DNA from: Clostridiales bacterium
GTDB taxonomy: Bacteria; Bacillota; Clostridia; Oscillospirales; CAG-272
Assembly: GCA_016280525.1 (NCBI GenBank)
Contig: JAEEGW010000035.1
Coordinates: forward strand, 1-9,887
DNA length: 9,887 nucleotides
Reading direction: 5' to 3'
Position numbers and translations under genes: made by a program. Below are positions 1 through 6,333 of the stretch, in pieces. Position 1 is the first letter of the stretch. Every line of letters starts with the position of its first letter. A model generated the notes under the pieces. The model saw only the letters and a program-made list of their open reading frames with translations, did not search any database and was not told where the DNA came from.

Positions 1-1
1 A

Positions 2-43
2 ACTGAAACGGAAACGGAGACTGAAACCGAAACGGAAACGGAA
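2..43 (+). repeat. Hexanucleotide repeat encoding (Thr-Glu)n
   Basis: Seven imperfect tandem 6-nt units of the form AC(G/T/C)GA(A/G), each encoding Thr-Glu, inside the partial gene. Such in-frame hexamer runs can change copy number by slippage without breaking the frame. The array begins at the window edge, so its full length is unknown. Confidence 0.7.
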
Positions 44-169
44 AAAGAGCAGGATCAGGACAAAAAAGAAAGCAATCCCGCTCTTGTGTGGATAATATCC
101 GGCGTCGTATCCGCCTGCGCGATCATAGTTATGGTAGTCGTGATTATAATAAGTAAAAAGAAAAAATAA
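2..169 (+). CDS. C-terminal end of a Thr-Glu-rich, membrane-anchored protein (partial)
   Basis: Reading frame open from the left edge of the window and ending at TAA 167-169, 55 visible residues. The visible part starts with seven Thr-Glu dipeptides, then an acidic/basic stretch (KEQDQDKKESNP), then a hydrophobic helix of about 20 residues (starting LVWIISGVVSACAII) and a final SKKKK tail. This is the layout of an exported protein held in the membrane by a C-terminal helix with a positively charged cytoplasmic tail; the TE repeat would be an extended linker outside the cell. No LPXTG motif is visible. The N-terminal functional domain lies outside the window, so the function cannot be named. 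The terminator right behind the stop separates it from the sigma operon. Its TE linker resembles the linkers of the A proteins downstream, which may mean only shared cell-surface style. Confidence 0.75.
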   Translation, partial: TETETETETETETEKEQDQDKKESNPALVWIISGVVSACAIIVMVVVIIISKKKK

Positions 170-170
170 T

Positions 171-198
171 AAAAAAACAGCCGCAAGGCTGTTTTTTT
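171..198 (+). terminator. Intrinsic terminator with GCAA tetraloop
   Basis: A-run, then the stem CAGCC (178-182), loop GCAA (183-186), stem GGCTG (187-191) and seven T (192-198), starting two bases after the stop of the partial gene. The A-run pairs with the T-run, so it may work in both directions. It isolates the upstream gene from the S1 operon. Confidence 0.92.
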
Positions 199-210
199 GT
201 AAAAAACAAG

Positions 211-249
211 TGACTTTTTGTACCCTTTCAGTCACTATAACAGTGAAGG
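211..249 (+). promoter_or_regulatory. Promoter P1 of the S1/A1 operon, shared sigma-operon signature
   Basis: TGACTT at 211-216, TATAAC at 236-241 (19-nt spacer) and TGAAGG at 244-249. All three blocks recur at the same offsets before the other three sigma genes. The boxes lie in a dyad: AGTGACT (209-215) is the exact inverse of AGTCACT (230-236), and AGTGA (242-246) adds a third half site around the -10. The AAAGGAG ribosome binding site (256-262) sits 8 nt before GTG 271. Autoregulation by S1 is inferred from the shared signature. Confidence 0.6.
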
Positions 250-270
250 ACGCGAAAAGGAGATGATCCG

Positions 271-825
271 GTGGACGACAGAACGATAATAGCTCTTTTC
301 AATAAAAGAGACGAGCAAGCGATAGAACAATTAAGGCTCAGTTACGGAGCCGCCTGCAGGCATATCGCTTACAATATCTTAAAAAACAGAGAAGACGCGG
401 AGGAAGTCGTATCGGACACGCTTTTTACGGTCTGGAACAATATCCCGCCGGATACGCCGGACGACCTCGGCGGCTACGTTTATAAGATAGCCAGGTATAA
501 CGCGCTTGAAGCATACCGCAAAAGAGGCCGCAAAATGCGCGGAGGCGACGCTGTTACGGTGTCTATTGACGAGCTTGACGACTGCATCGTATCCGATAAC
601 GGCGTGGAATCGTCTGTGGAGCAGAGGTATCTGGCAGGACTGCTTGACAAATTCTTTGCAGAGCTGCCGGTGGATCAGCGGCGGATATTCTTATGCAGAT
701 ATTTTTACAATATGAAGTATACCGAGATTTCAAAAAAGTACGGCATAGGCTTGTCGGCGGTAAAAATGTCTGTCAGCAGAACGAAGAAGAAGCTTAAAGA
801 GTATTTGAGTAAGGAAGGGTACTGA
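271..825 (+). CDS. S1: ECF-like RNA polymerase sigma factor
   Basis: 184 residues, a usual length for extracytoplasmic-function sigma factors, which carry only regions 2 and 4. Region 2 spans about residues 22-90 with the core NILKNREDAEEVVSD (35-49) and a basic end (YRKRGRKMR) expected near the -10 contact. Region 4 spans about 122-181, with RRIFLCRYFYNMKY and a helix-turn-helix around 150-171 (recognition part GLSAVKMSVSR). It should direct core polymerase to a specific promoter set, most likely including its own P1. The start is GTG 271, supported by AAAGGAG 8 nt upstream and by the MDD- start shared with S2 and S3. The stop lies 3 nt before A1. S4 is its closest relative here; the recognition helix core is the same in both. 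Confidence 0.93.
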   Translation: MDDRTIIALFNKRDEQAIEQLRLSYGAACRHIAYNILKNREDAEEVVSDTLFTVWNNIPPDTPDDLGGYVYKIARYNALEAYRKRGRKMRGGDAVTVSIDELDDCIVSDNGVESSVEQRYLAGLLDKFFAELPVDQRRIFLCRYFYNMKYTEISKKYGIGLSAVKMSVSRTKKKLKEYLSKEGY

Positions 826-828
826 TAA

Positions 829-2583
829 ATGAAAAAAAATGAACTGCTGTATCGCGCAATCGGCGATATAAACGATAAAACCGCCGCGGACGCGTATGAA
901 TCCGGCGGCGAAAACAGCGGCAGAGGTCAGAGGGTGCGCACGGTATTAAGCGTCGCGGCGGCAGTGCTCGCCGTCGCCGGTCTGTTCGTATTTTCCATGT
1001 TTCTTCTGACGTACACGGTCTGGAACAAAAACACGGACAAAGGTCCGGCTGTCGGTAAAACGGAGGATACGGCCGATAATATGCAGATAACGGTCGCGGA
1101 TGATGTAACGGGCGACGAGCCGAAATATTCGGAGTCCGGCGAACAGTTTGAAGCGGTGGTCGAACATCCTACGCTTGAAGAACTGTATAAACTAGACCCG
1201 TACGCCGAGCTTCTGCCCGCATATTTTCCGGAAGGCTTTGAGGTCGTAAGCATAACGCGGTATTTACCGGGTTCGTATCAGAACGCGGCGGGAGGCACGG
1301 AGGTCATTCCGGAAAGCTGTACGCTTTACCTTGAAAACAAAGCGCAGGCAAAGGATGAAGACGGCAAAAAATACGACGGCATAAGCGTGACGGTAAGAAA
1401 AAGAACGGACGAAGACAAAAGTATCAAATCAGCCGATACGGTTTCCGCCGACGGCATACGCACTCTGATCTATGAAGACCCGTACGGCGACAGAAGCGTC
1501 AGGCTGATGATGAAATATGGGGCGACGTTTGCCGCGGATGAATGGGTATATGCATTTGAGTATTCAAAGCTTTTGTGCAACGACAGAGACAGATCCGTAC
1601 CCGTTACGGTAGAGGCGTCTGATTATGACGCCGTGCAGCAGGCGCCCGGACTTTCGGTACGGGAGGTGTTTGATTTAATAACTTCCGCACCGTATTTCAG
1701 GACGCATCCGGTAAATAACGGTTATGAAGAAGAAAAGCCGTATTTTGAAAAGGATTTTGACGGCGTGACCGTTTCCGTACAGTTTGATTCGGACAGCTGC
1801 AGCTTCGATTCGCTTATAAACGTTACGGCAAAAATACAGAACAATACCGATCACGATATAACCGTTTACAGACCGGTCGACAGTGAAAGATCGCATACTG
1901 AGATAAACGTTGATATATTCCGCCCGGACAGCACGAACGTTCGTCTGAAGGATATTGATACGTACGACGTTCCGTTTGATACCGCGGTATCGTACCTGAC
2001 GGTAAAAGCGGGGGAAACTTACGTTCAGAATATGAGATTTACCGGCAACAGAGAGCTTTTCGGCAGCCGCGGAGCCGTGGAAAAACGCGGCGATTATAAG
2101 GTCGCGGTATGCGTAGTGCTTGCTGAGGGAGATAATGACGCAGCCGAAATACTTTCGTTTGATTTTGGAATAACGCTCGGTATCCCGAAAATGGCGGAAG
2201 ACGTTATCAGATATCAGGTTAATCGAACATTAGACCTTACGCATTTTGACGCGTCAATGATCAAAGGAGCGGAGATAGTTTCCGGAACGACCGGGGAAAA
2301 CAGGGCTTTTGAGGGAGAGAAGCTTCAGAAGATATTGTCCTGTATGTCGGATCTGGAAGGAACAGACCCGGTCAGCTCGCGCGGACAGTACGGATTTTAC
2401 TACAGTGTAAGACTGTACGACCGTTTAGGCACGGTCATAACGTTCACACTTGCACCGGACGGCAATATACTGTGTTCGGATTATGAGTATAATCACGGAC
2501 ATATATATAAGGCTATGTACAAAGCGACGGACGAAAATGCGTTCAATAATCTGAAAACGTGCATAGATAAGATGTTTGAATAA
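829..2583 (+). CDS. A1: single-pass membrane protein, putative anti-sigma/sensor partner of S1
   Basis: 584 residues. Cytoplasmic N-terminus of about 38 residues with the motif YRAIGDINDKTAADA (8-22) shared by all four A proteins, one membrane helix (about 39-63), then a long extracellular part. Three outer regions can be seen. Domain A (about 112-293) starts HPTLEELYKLDPYAELLPAY, ends DLITSAPYFRTHP and is shared with A4. A beta-rich segment (about 310-452; NVTAKIQNNTDHDITVY, later KAGETYVQNMRF and GDYKVAVCVV) looks like an immunoglobulin-type or BsuPI-like fold. A C-terminal segment (about 465-584) has no match in A4. The topology and position directly after a sigma gene fit a transmembrane anti-sigma factor that releases S1 when the outer domain senses something; no ligand can be named. 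No zinc-binding HxxxCxxC anti-sigma motif is present. The ribosome binding site (AAGGAAGGG, 811-819) lies within the end of S1. Confidence 0.75.
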   Translation: MKKNELLYRAIGDINDKTAADAYESGGENSGRGQRVRTVLSVAAAVLAVAGLFVFSMFLLTYTVWNKNTDKGPAVGKTEDTADNMQITVADDVTGDEPKYSESGEQFEAVVEHPTLEELYKLDPYAELLPAYFPEGFEVVSITRYLPGSYQNAAGGTEVIPESCTLYLENKAQAKDEDGKKYDGISVTVRKRTDEDKSIKSADTVSADGIRTLIYEDPYGDRSVRLMMKYGATFAADEWVYAFEYSKLLCNDRDRSVPVTVEASDYDAVQQAPGLSVREVFDLITSAPYFRTHPVNNGYEEEKPYFEKDFDGVTVSVQFDSDSCSFDSLINVTAKIQNNTDHDITVYRPVDSERSHTEINVDIFRPDSTNVRLKDIDTYDVPFDTAVSYLTVKAGETYVQNMRFTGNRELFGSRGAVEKRGDYKVAVCVVLAEGDNDAAEILSFDFGITLGIPKMAEDVIRYQVNRTLDLTHFDASMIKGAEIVSGTTGENRAFEGEKLQKILSCMSDLEGTDPVSSRGQYGFYYSVRLYDRLGTVITFTLAPDGNILCSDYEYNHGHIYKAMYKATDENAFNNLKTCIDKMFE

Positions 2584-2615
2584 ATAATAAAGAATAAAGA
2601 ATAAAAAATAAAAAC
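2584..2615 (+). repeat. A-rich heptamer-like run after A1
   Basis: Imperfect tandem repeats of about 7 nt (AAAGAAT type) directly after the A1 stop, leading into the first small hairpin. No U-tract terminator is visible here; the island of hairpins that follows may serve to end or stabilise the A1 transcript. Confidence 0.5.
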
Positions 2616-2619
2616 AGGA

Positions 2620-2973
2620 GTCGCTTCGCGACGAATTATGGTGGGTCGCCCACCCCTCAAGCTCGGGCTACGCCCGAGAACCCCCCATACCCCCCTGTCC
2701 CCTCCGGAACCCCCATTGCTCACGATGTTCGCAACGGGGAACCCCTCGGCCCCTCCCACAGATTAAAAAATCTGAGGGGGCGCGGAGCCTCATCCGTCAG
2801 CTACGCTGACACCCCTGCCCGGTTCGCGATCACAGATCGCTTCACCGCTTGTCGGGAACCCCCAAAAAGCTCAATCGCTTTTTGAGGAACCCCTCGCTGA
2901 AAATCTCACACTGTGAGATTTTCTTAACGCGTCGCGCCCCAAAAGGGGAAGGCTGACGGACGAGCAATGCTCG
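2620..2973. repeat. Island of small perfect hairpins with GGAACCCC spacers
   Basis: Non-coding stretch holding perfect short palindromes at 2620-2632, 2640-2654, 2662-2678, 2759-2774, 2796-2810, 2826-2840, 2864-2883, 2899-2923 (11-bp stem), 2937-2948 and 2961-2973. Most have a 3-nt loop (TTC, TCG, TAC, TAC, ACA, ACT, AAT); the stems differ in sequence. The word GGAACCCC recurs between them at 2706-2713, 2738-2745, 2855-2862 and 2886-2893, with GAACCCC at 2678-2684. No frame through it resembles a protein. It looks like a mosaic of mobile or expanding palindromic elements rather than a gene. Confidence 0.7.
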
Positions 2974-3011
2974 CCCCTACGCGGGTCGTCGAGGTGCCGA
3001 CCCATGCCGGT

Positions 3012-3071
3012 CTCATAACGTTCGCGCAAGCGAACTCATAACGGCGGCAACGCCGTCTCATAACTCATAAC
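3012..3071. repeat. CTCATAAC repeats with GCAA-loop hairpins between them
   Basis: CTCATAAC occurs four times (3012-3019, 3035-3042, 3057-3064, 3064-3071). The first three copies are separated by perfect hairpins with GCAA loops: TTCGC-GCAA-GCGAA (3021-3034) and ACGGCG-GCAA-CGCCGT (3041-3056). GCAA is a GNRA tetraloop, stable in RNA. The remaining bases to 3089 are an imperfect continuation of the AT-rich unit. Confidence 0.7.
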
Positions 3072-3089
3072 TCTAAACTCTTAGCCCCC

Positions 3090-3108
3090 GGGAGGGGAAA
3101 CCCCTCCC
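3090..3108. repeat. Perfect hairpin, 8-bp GC-rich stem
   Basis: GGGAGGGG, loop AAA, CCCCTCCC. It belongs to the same style of small triloop palindromes as the island upstream and has no T-run, so it is not an obvious terminator. Confidence 0.6.
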
Positions 3109-3152
3109 CTACGGGATAAACGGGTAAAATATGCGGCAAACCGGGCGGCGCG

Positions 3153-3170
3153 CTTCGCCTTCCGGCGAAG
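3153..3170. repeat. Perfect hairpin with TTCC loop
   Basis: CTTCGCC (3153-3159), loop TTCC (3160-3163), GGCGAAG (3164-3170); one more G-C pair can be added outside. It lies at the border between the GC-rich hairpin island and the structured region before the S2 promoter. Confidence 0.6.
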
Positions 3171-3172
3171 CC

Positions 3173-3293
3173 TGGAATATTTTTCCGGTTTTTTATAAAA
3201 CAACAAAACATCATCTCCGGCACAGGAAAAATATTCCATACGCGCCGGAGATGTTTTTATATAATTATTGCTTTATAGAATACCGGCGCGTAT
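3173..3293 (+). other. Overlapping, mutually exclusive inverted repeats upstream of S2
   Basis: Three long inverted repeats interleave. A (3173-3186, TGGAATATTTTTCC) pairs perfectly with 3225-3238. B (3212-3220, CATCTCCGG) pairs with 3245-3253, whose 3' arm runs into five T. C (3238-3248, ATACGCGCCGG) pairs with 3283-3293. Pairing B encloses the right arm of A, so A and B can only coexist as a pseudoknot, and C competes with the right arm of B; a separate small hairpin lies at 3284-3300. The order A-B-A'-B' with a T-run after B' resembles an attenuator with alternative folds. No known riboswitch class is recognised and no transcript start upstream is evident, so it may also be repeat debris. 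Confidence 0.45.
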
Positions 3294-3339
3294 TGCGCCG
3301 CCGCGCACGGCAGAATATCCTGTATCAGAACAAAATACG

Positions 3340-3367
3340 GTTATTTTTATAAATTTTTAAAAATAAC
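3340..3367. repeat. AT-rich hairpin directly upstream of P2
   Basis: GTTATTTTT (3340-3348) pairs with AAAAATAAC (3359-3367) around a 10-nt AT loop, ending three bases before the AGACTT box of P2. It could act as a weak bidirectional terminator shielding P2, or its A/T tracts could act as an UP-type element. Confidence 0.45.
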
Positions 3368-3369
3368 GT

Positions 3370-3408
3370 AGACTTTTTTCGCCAAAAGAGGTACTATATA
3401 GGTGAAGG
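3370..3408 (+). promoter_or_regulatory. Promoter P2 of the S2/A2 operon
   Basis: AGACTT at 3370-3375, TATATA at 3395-3400 (19-nt spacer) and TGAAGG at 3403-3408, at the same offsets as P1. GGTAC (3390-3394) and GTACC (3408-3412) form a short dyad around the -10 box. A strong ribosome binding site AAGGAGGTG (3424-3432) sits 5 nt before the GTG start of S2. Confidence 0.6.
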
Positions 3409-3437
3409 TACCTTTCAAGTATTAAGGAGGTGAGAGC

Positions 3438-4001
3438 GTGGACGACGGGCAGATACTTAAGCTGTATAAAGAGCGTAACGAAAAAGCGCTGCAGGAAGTG
3501 AAAACCAAATACGGCGATAACTGCAGGTCCATCGCTTTCAATATTTTAAAGAACCGTCAGGACGCGGAGGAAGTGTTCTCGGACGCGCTGCTTACGAGCT
3601 GGGACAGCGTCCCGGCGGCGGAGCCGGCGTCGCTTGGCGCGTATCTGTACAGGATAACGCGCAATCTGGCGCTGAAAAGATACCGCGACAGCCGCCGTAA
3701 AAAGCGCGCGGGCGACGTTGTGGCGCAGTCGCTGTCTGAGATAGAGGAATGTCTGCCCTCGTCCTTTGACGTGGATACGGAGCTGCAAAGCAGAGCGCTG
3801 TCCGGAATAATAGACGCGTTTTTGTCCGGACTTGATATTGAGGCGCGCCGCGTGTTCGTGCTGCGGTATTTTGCCGGGATGAAAGAAACGGAAATATCCA
3901 AAAAGCTCGGCATAAGCTACGGCAGAACGAAAGCGTCGCTTAAAAAAAGCCGCGCGGCTCTTTCAAAAAAGCTCAAAGAAGAGGGGTATGATTATGAGTA
4001 A
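3438..4001 (+). CDS. S2: ECF-like RNA polymerase sigma factor
   Basis: 187 residues with the two-domain ECF layout: region 2 with NILKNRQDAEEVFSD (35-49) and a very basic stretch after it (RYRDSRRKKR, 81-90), and region 4 from about 122 with RRVFVLRYFAGMKETEISKK. The recognition helix (GISYGRTKASLKKSR) is the most divergent of the four, so S2 may prefer slightly different promoters; its own upstream box is also the divergent one (AGACTT rather than TGACTT). The start is GTG 3438, with AAGGAGGTG close upstream and the MDD- start shared with S1 and S3. The end overlaps the start of A2 by 8 nt, which points to translational coupling. The base composition of this gene looks more GC-rich than that of S1. 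Confidence 0.93.
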   Translation: MDDGQILKLYKERNEKALQEVKTKYGDNCRSIAFNILKNRQDAEEVFSDALLTSWDSVPAAEPASLGAYLYRITRNLALKRYRDSRRKKRAGDVVAQSLSEIEECLPSSFDVDTELQSRALSGIIDAFLSGLDIEARRVFVLRYFAGMKETEISKKLGISYGRTKASLKKSRAALSKKLKEEGYDYE

Positions 4002-6003
4002 AGCAAAACCGGTATACGACGCGATATCGGATATAAAAGATGAATATATAAACGACGCGATGCAGCAGAGCGCGCCGAAGAAAAACGGCAATTTCCGCTA
4101 CGTTCTTGAAGCCGTCGCCTGCGTGGTCATAGTCTGCGGCTTTGTCGCGCTGTCTTTCGTGCTGCGCAGCGTATCGGGACCCGTAAACACGGGCGTCGGC
4201 GCAGAGGAGACAACGGAGCAGGAAACGACGGAACGAATGACGGAGCAGGAAGAGACGGAACAAATTACGGGGACTGAAGAGGATCCCGTCATAGTGACCG
4301 ATACGGAATACGTAACGGAGAACAGCGATATACCGGACAATACCGCGGCTGTGACGGACGATTTGCCCGGTACTGAGGAGTCGGATAACGGTATAGTAAC
4401 GTATAAGATGCCGGAAGACGACGGTCCGAGCCTGTTTGATATGCTTGATATAAAGCCGCTTGATACTCTTTTGCCTACCATACTTCACGGGCGCCTGCAA
4501 TATACGGATCAAACGCTTAACTGGCTTAACGGAGAAGAAGGCGAGAATGCGCCCTTATTCTTTGAAGGCGTGCTGGTGTTTGATACGCAAAAGGCTTTGG
4601 CATCCATGCCGGATGAGATTAGAGATAAGTCAAAAGACAGATATCCGGAAATCGATCCGGCGCACGGCTATCCCACGCTTACGATACGCGTTTATAACAA
4701 AGAAAACGCGGAAAAAGATCTGCACTATATAGATCTGCAGGAAAAAAGGGATTACGATTTCAAATACCTGCAGGCGGGTGAAGAACCGTTTGACAGCTAT
4801 ATTGATAAAGCCTTGTTCAAGCCGGAGCAGCTCTGGGTCGGCGCCGTAAAAAGCAGAATAACGGACAAAGGATTTCATATATACATCGAATGCGGCGAGC
4901 ATATCGTTGAATATAAATACACCTGGGACGACAGAAATTACGTCGTTTCACTTGAGCCTATGGACGCCAATCTGTGCATAATGATAACGTCGTCAAGGTA
5001 TATAAGCAGCCGGATAGACCGGTCTAAGATCGAAGAAGACCCGGCGCCCGTAAAGGAATTAAGGCGCAAAGTAATTGAACTTGATACCGTGCTTGATATA
5101 ATAAGAAAAAGGCCGTATAATCATTATTATTCAAGTATTGAGAGCGCAATAATATCGGATCGTGATCCTGACAAATATAATGAAAGCTTGCCTTACGTGC
5201 AGTGGGATTATATAGTTCACGGTACGGAGGAGCTTTTGCAAGATTATATCCGCAGCGACGACGTCGTTGAATACGTACGCGTATCCGCAAGATACAGAGC
5301 CGTGTTTTACTATAAAGAAATGCCGGACGGAGAGATATACTGCTCGCTGATCTACAGAGAATCCACGGGCGGCGCCGCGTTTGATGAGCTTACGGTAGAA
5401 AACGTTTGCTCAAACGCCGTTCCTTTGGCGGAATTTGAGCAAGCCACGGGAATAAAATTTGATTTCAGATACGATCAGGCGCAGATCGCAAAATATCTTG
5501 ACATAATATACAGCCACCCGGAGACTACGGAAACGACGCACCGAGTAGGCGATACGGCGGATCAAAAAGGAAACGAGGAAGCGCATGACCGCTTAACGGA
5601 GCTCGGTGTGGAAGAGGTCGATTATACATACGATAAATACGGTTTGATGTACAGTAAACTCTTTACGCTGCAGACGGCGTTTATAGGCTATCAATACAGA
5701 TCATATCCGTTGGAGTACGAGCTTTACGGAAACAATAAGAGCACTTTGACGAATATAATGATGCGCGGAGAAGAGCTTAAGATCTGCGGGATAAGCTCGG
5801 AATCTTCATTTGACGAATTTGAAGAAGTCTTCACGTCGCTCGGATTTGAAGTGACAAGAGCGGGCGTCAATATTACCGCAAGCGCCTGCGAGGGCGGACT
5901 GACCGTCAGACTGGTTAAACAGTACGAAAATAACGGAGAAACGGTACCGTCAAAACTGTATTTTACAATGCAGACTATAACACGCGGAGTGATCATCTTC
6001 TGA
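3994..6003 (+). CDS. A2: large single-pass membrane protein, putative anti-sigma/sensor partner of S2
   Basis: 669 residues from ATG 3994, preferred over ATG 3988 because GAGGGG (3981-3986) is 7 nt away from it and because A3 also starts MS-. The N-terminus (about 37 residues) has VYDAISDIKDEYINDA (7-22). The membrane helix (about 38-58, EAVACVVIVCGFVALS) is almost the same as in A3. A long Thr/Glu-rich linker (about 70-115) follows, then a large middle region (about 145-500) that may be distantly related to domain A of A1/A4 (LLPTIL near its start, later MITSSRYISS), and a C-terminal module with ICGISSESSFDEF (597-609) and LGFEV (616-620) shared with A3. It probably holds S2 at the membrane and responds to an outside signal; neither has been shown. 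No enzymatic motif is recognised. Confidence 0.75.
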   Translation: MSKAKPVYDAISDIKDEYINDAMQQSAPKKNGNFRYVLEAVACVVIVCGFVALSFVLRSVSGPVNTGVGAEETTEQETTERMTEQEETEQITGTEEDPVIVTDTEYVTENSDIPDNTAAVTDDLPGTEESDNGIVTYKMPEDDGPSLFDMLDIKPLDTLLPTILHGRLQYTDQTLNWLNGEEGENAPLFFEGVLVFDTQKALASMPDEIRDKSKDRYPEIDPAHGYPTLTIRVYNKENAEKDLHYIDLQEKRDYDFKYLQAGEEPFDSYIDKALFKPEQLWVGAVKSRITDKGFHIYIECGEHIVEYKYTWDDRNYVVSLEPMDANLCIMITSSRYISSRIDRSKIEEDPAPVKELRRKVIELDTVLDIIRKRPYNHYYSSIESAIISDRDPDKYNESLPYVQWDYIVHGTEELLQDYIRSDDVVEYVRVSARYRAVFYYKEMPDGEIYCSLIYRESTGGAAFDELTVENVCSNAVPLAEFEQATGIKFDFRYDQAQIAKYLDIIYSHPETTETTHRVGDTADQKGNEEAHDRLTELGVEEVDYTYDKYGLMYSKLFTLQTAFIGYQYRSYPLEYELYGNNKSTLTNIMMRGEELKICGISSESSFDEFEEVFTSLGFEVTRAGVNITASACEGGLTVRLVKQYENNGETVPSKLYFTMQTITRGVIIF

Positions 6004-6020
6004 CAGAATAAAAACTGAAA

Positions 6021-6039
6021 AGACCGCTATGCGCGGTCT
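6021..6039 (+). repeat. AGACCGC hairpin after A2
   Basis: AGACCGC (6021-6027), 5-nt loop, GCGGTCT (6033-6039), 17 nt after the A2 stop and without a T-run. The same hairpin recurs at 6189-6207, 7952-7970 and 8110-8128. It may be a terminator that lost its T-run when the neighbouring repeat arrived. Confidence 0.55.
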
Positions 6040-6047
6040 CAACTTGC

Positions 6048-6180
6048 AGACAAAGTGTTTAAACTCCTTCCGTCACGGCAGAGCCGTGACACCTCCCTCA
6101 GTGAGGGAGGCAAATCAAGGCTCCTCCTTCGGGGGAGCCGTCAGCCGGGTTCATCCCCGGCTGACTGAGGGAGTTTGTCT
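6048..6180. repeat. Multi-hairpin intergenic repeat, copy 1
   Basis: Outer arms AGACAAA (6048-6054) with TTTGTCT (6174-6180), and AAACTCC (6061-6067) with GGAGTTT (6170-6176), enclose four perfect or near-perfect hairpins: 6072-6090 (8-bp stem, AGA loop), 6092-6110 (8 bp, AGT loop), 6120-6138 (TTC loop, one G-T pair) and 6140-6165 (10-bp stem). Copies 2 and 3 lie after A3. It is non-coding and carries no transposase. The layout, a closed multi-arm structure, fits a MITE-like or REP-like palindromic element common in Clostridia genomes; the family is recognised from general experience, not from a search. Confidence 0.8.
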
Positions 6181-6186
6181 TCATTC

Positions 6187-6210
6187 AAAGACCGCCCCGT
6201 GCGGTCTTTT
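6187..6210 (+). terminator. Intrinsic terminator of the S2/A2 operon
   Basis: AAAGACCGC (6187-6195), loop CCCGT, GCGGTCTTT (6201-6209) and a short T-run. The 9-bp stem and flanking A and T tracts suggest a terminator usable in both directions. It is separated from the A2 stop by the repeat element. Confidence 0.75.
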
Positions 6211-6246
6211 GATTTGCAAAAAAATTACAAAAAATAAAAACCGGCG

Positions 6247-6285
6247 TGACTTATCCGGCAAAAAAACATATTACAATAATGAAAG
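6247..6285 (+). promoter_or_regulatory. Promoter P3 of the S3/A3 operon
   Basis: TGACTT at 6247-6252, TACAAT at 6272-6277 (19-nt spacer) and TGAAAG at 6280-6285, matching P1 and P2 in spacing. TTATCCGG follows the first box (6251-6258) and recurs at 6310-6317 in the leader. The leader before ATG 6334 is longer than in the other operons. GGGGAG (6322-6327) lies 6 nt before the start. Confidence 0.6.
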
Positions 6286-6333
6286 CGCTTTTAAAGACGA
6301 TAACGAAAGTTATCCGGAAGTGGGGAGACAAAA

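Noticed and set aside
2678..3071. CRISPR-like array, because short words recur with inserts between them
   Set aside because: The repeats are only 8 nt, the inserts vary widely in length and are palindromic themselves, and no cas genes are present.
3131..3352. 73-codon open frame on the + strand between A1 and S2
   Set aside because: It has no ribosome binding site, runs through the hairpins and interleaved inverted repeats, and its product is a basic, unstructured-looking string with no family resemblance.
3988..3996. ATG 3988 as the A2 start, and ATG 8762 as the A4 start
   Set aside because: ATG 3988 is one base from the GAGGGG site, too close; ATG 8762 lies before the GGAGGG site and adds residues absent from the paralogs. 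The starts at 3994 and 8783 fit spacing and alignment.
3973..4512. Long minus-strand open frames opposite S and A genes (for example 179 codons here)
   Set aside because: They mirror the codon pattern of the + strand genes, lack ribosome binding sites and give Arg/Tyr/Ser-rich low-quality proteins.
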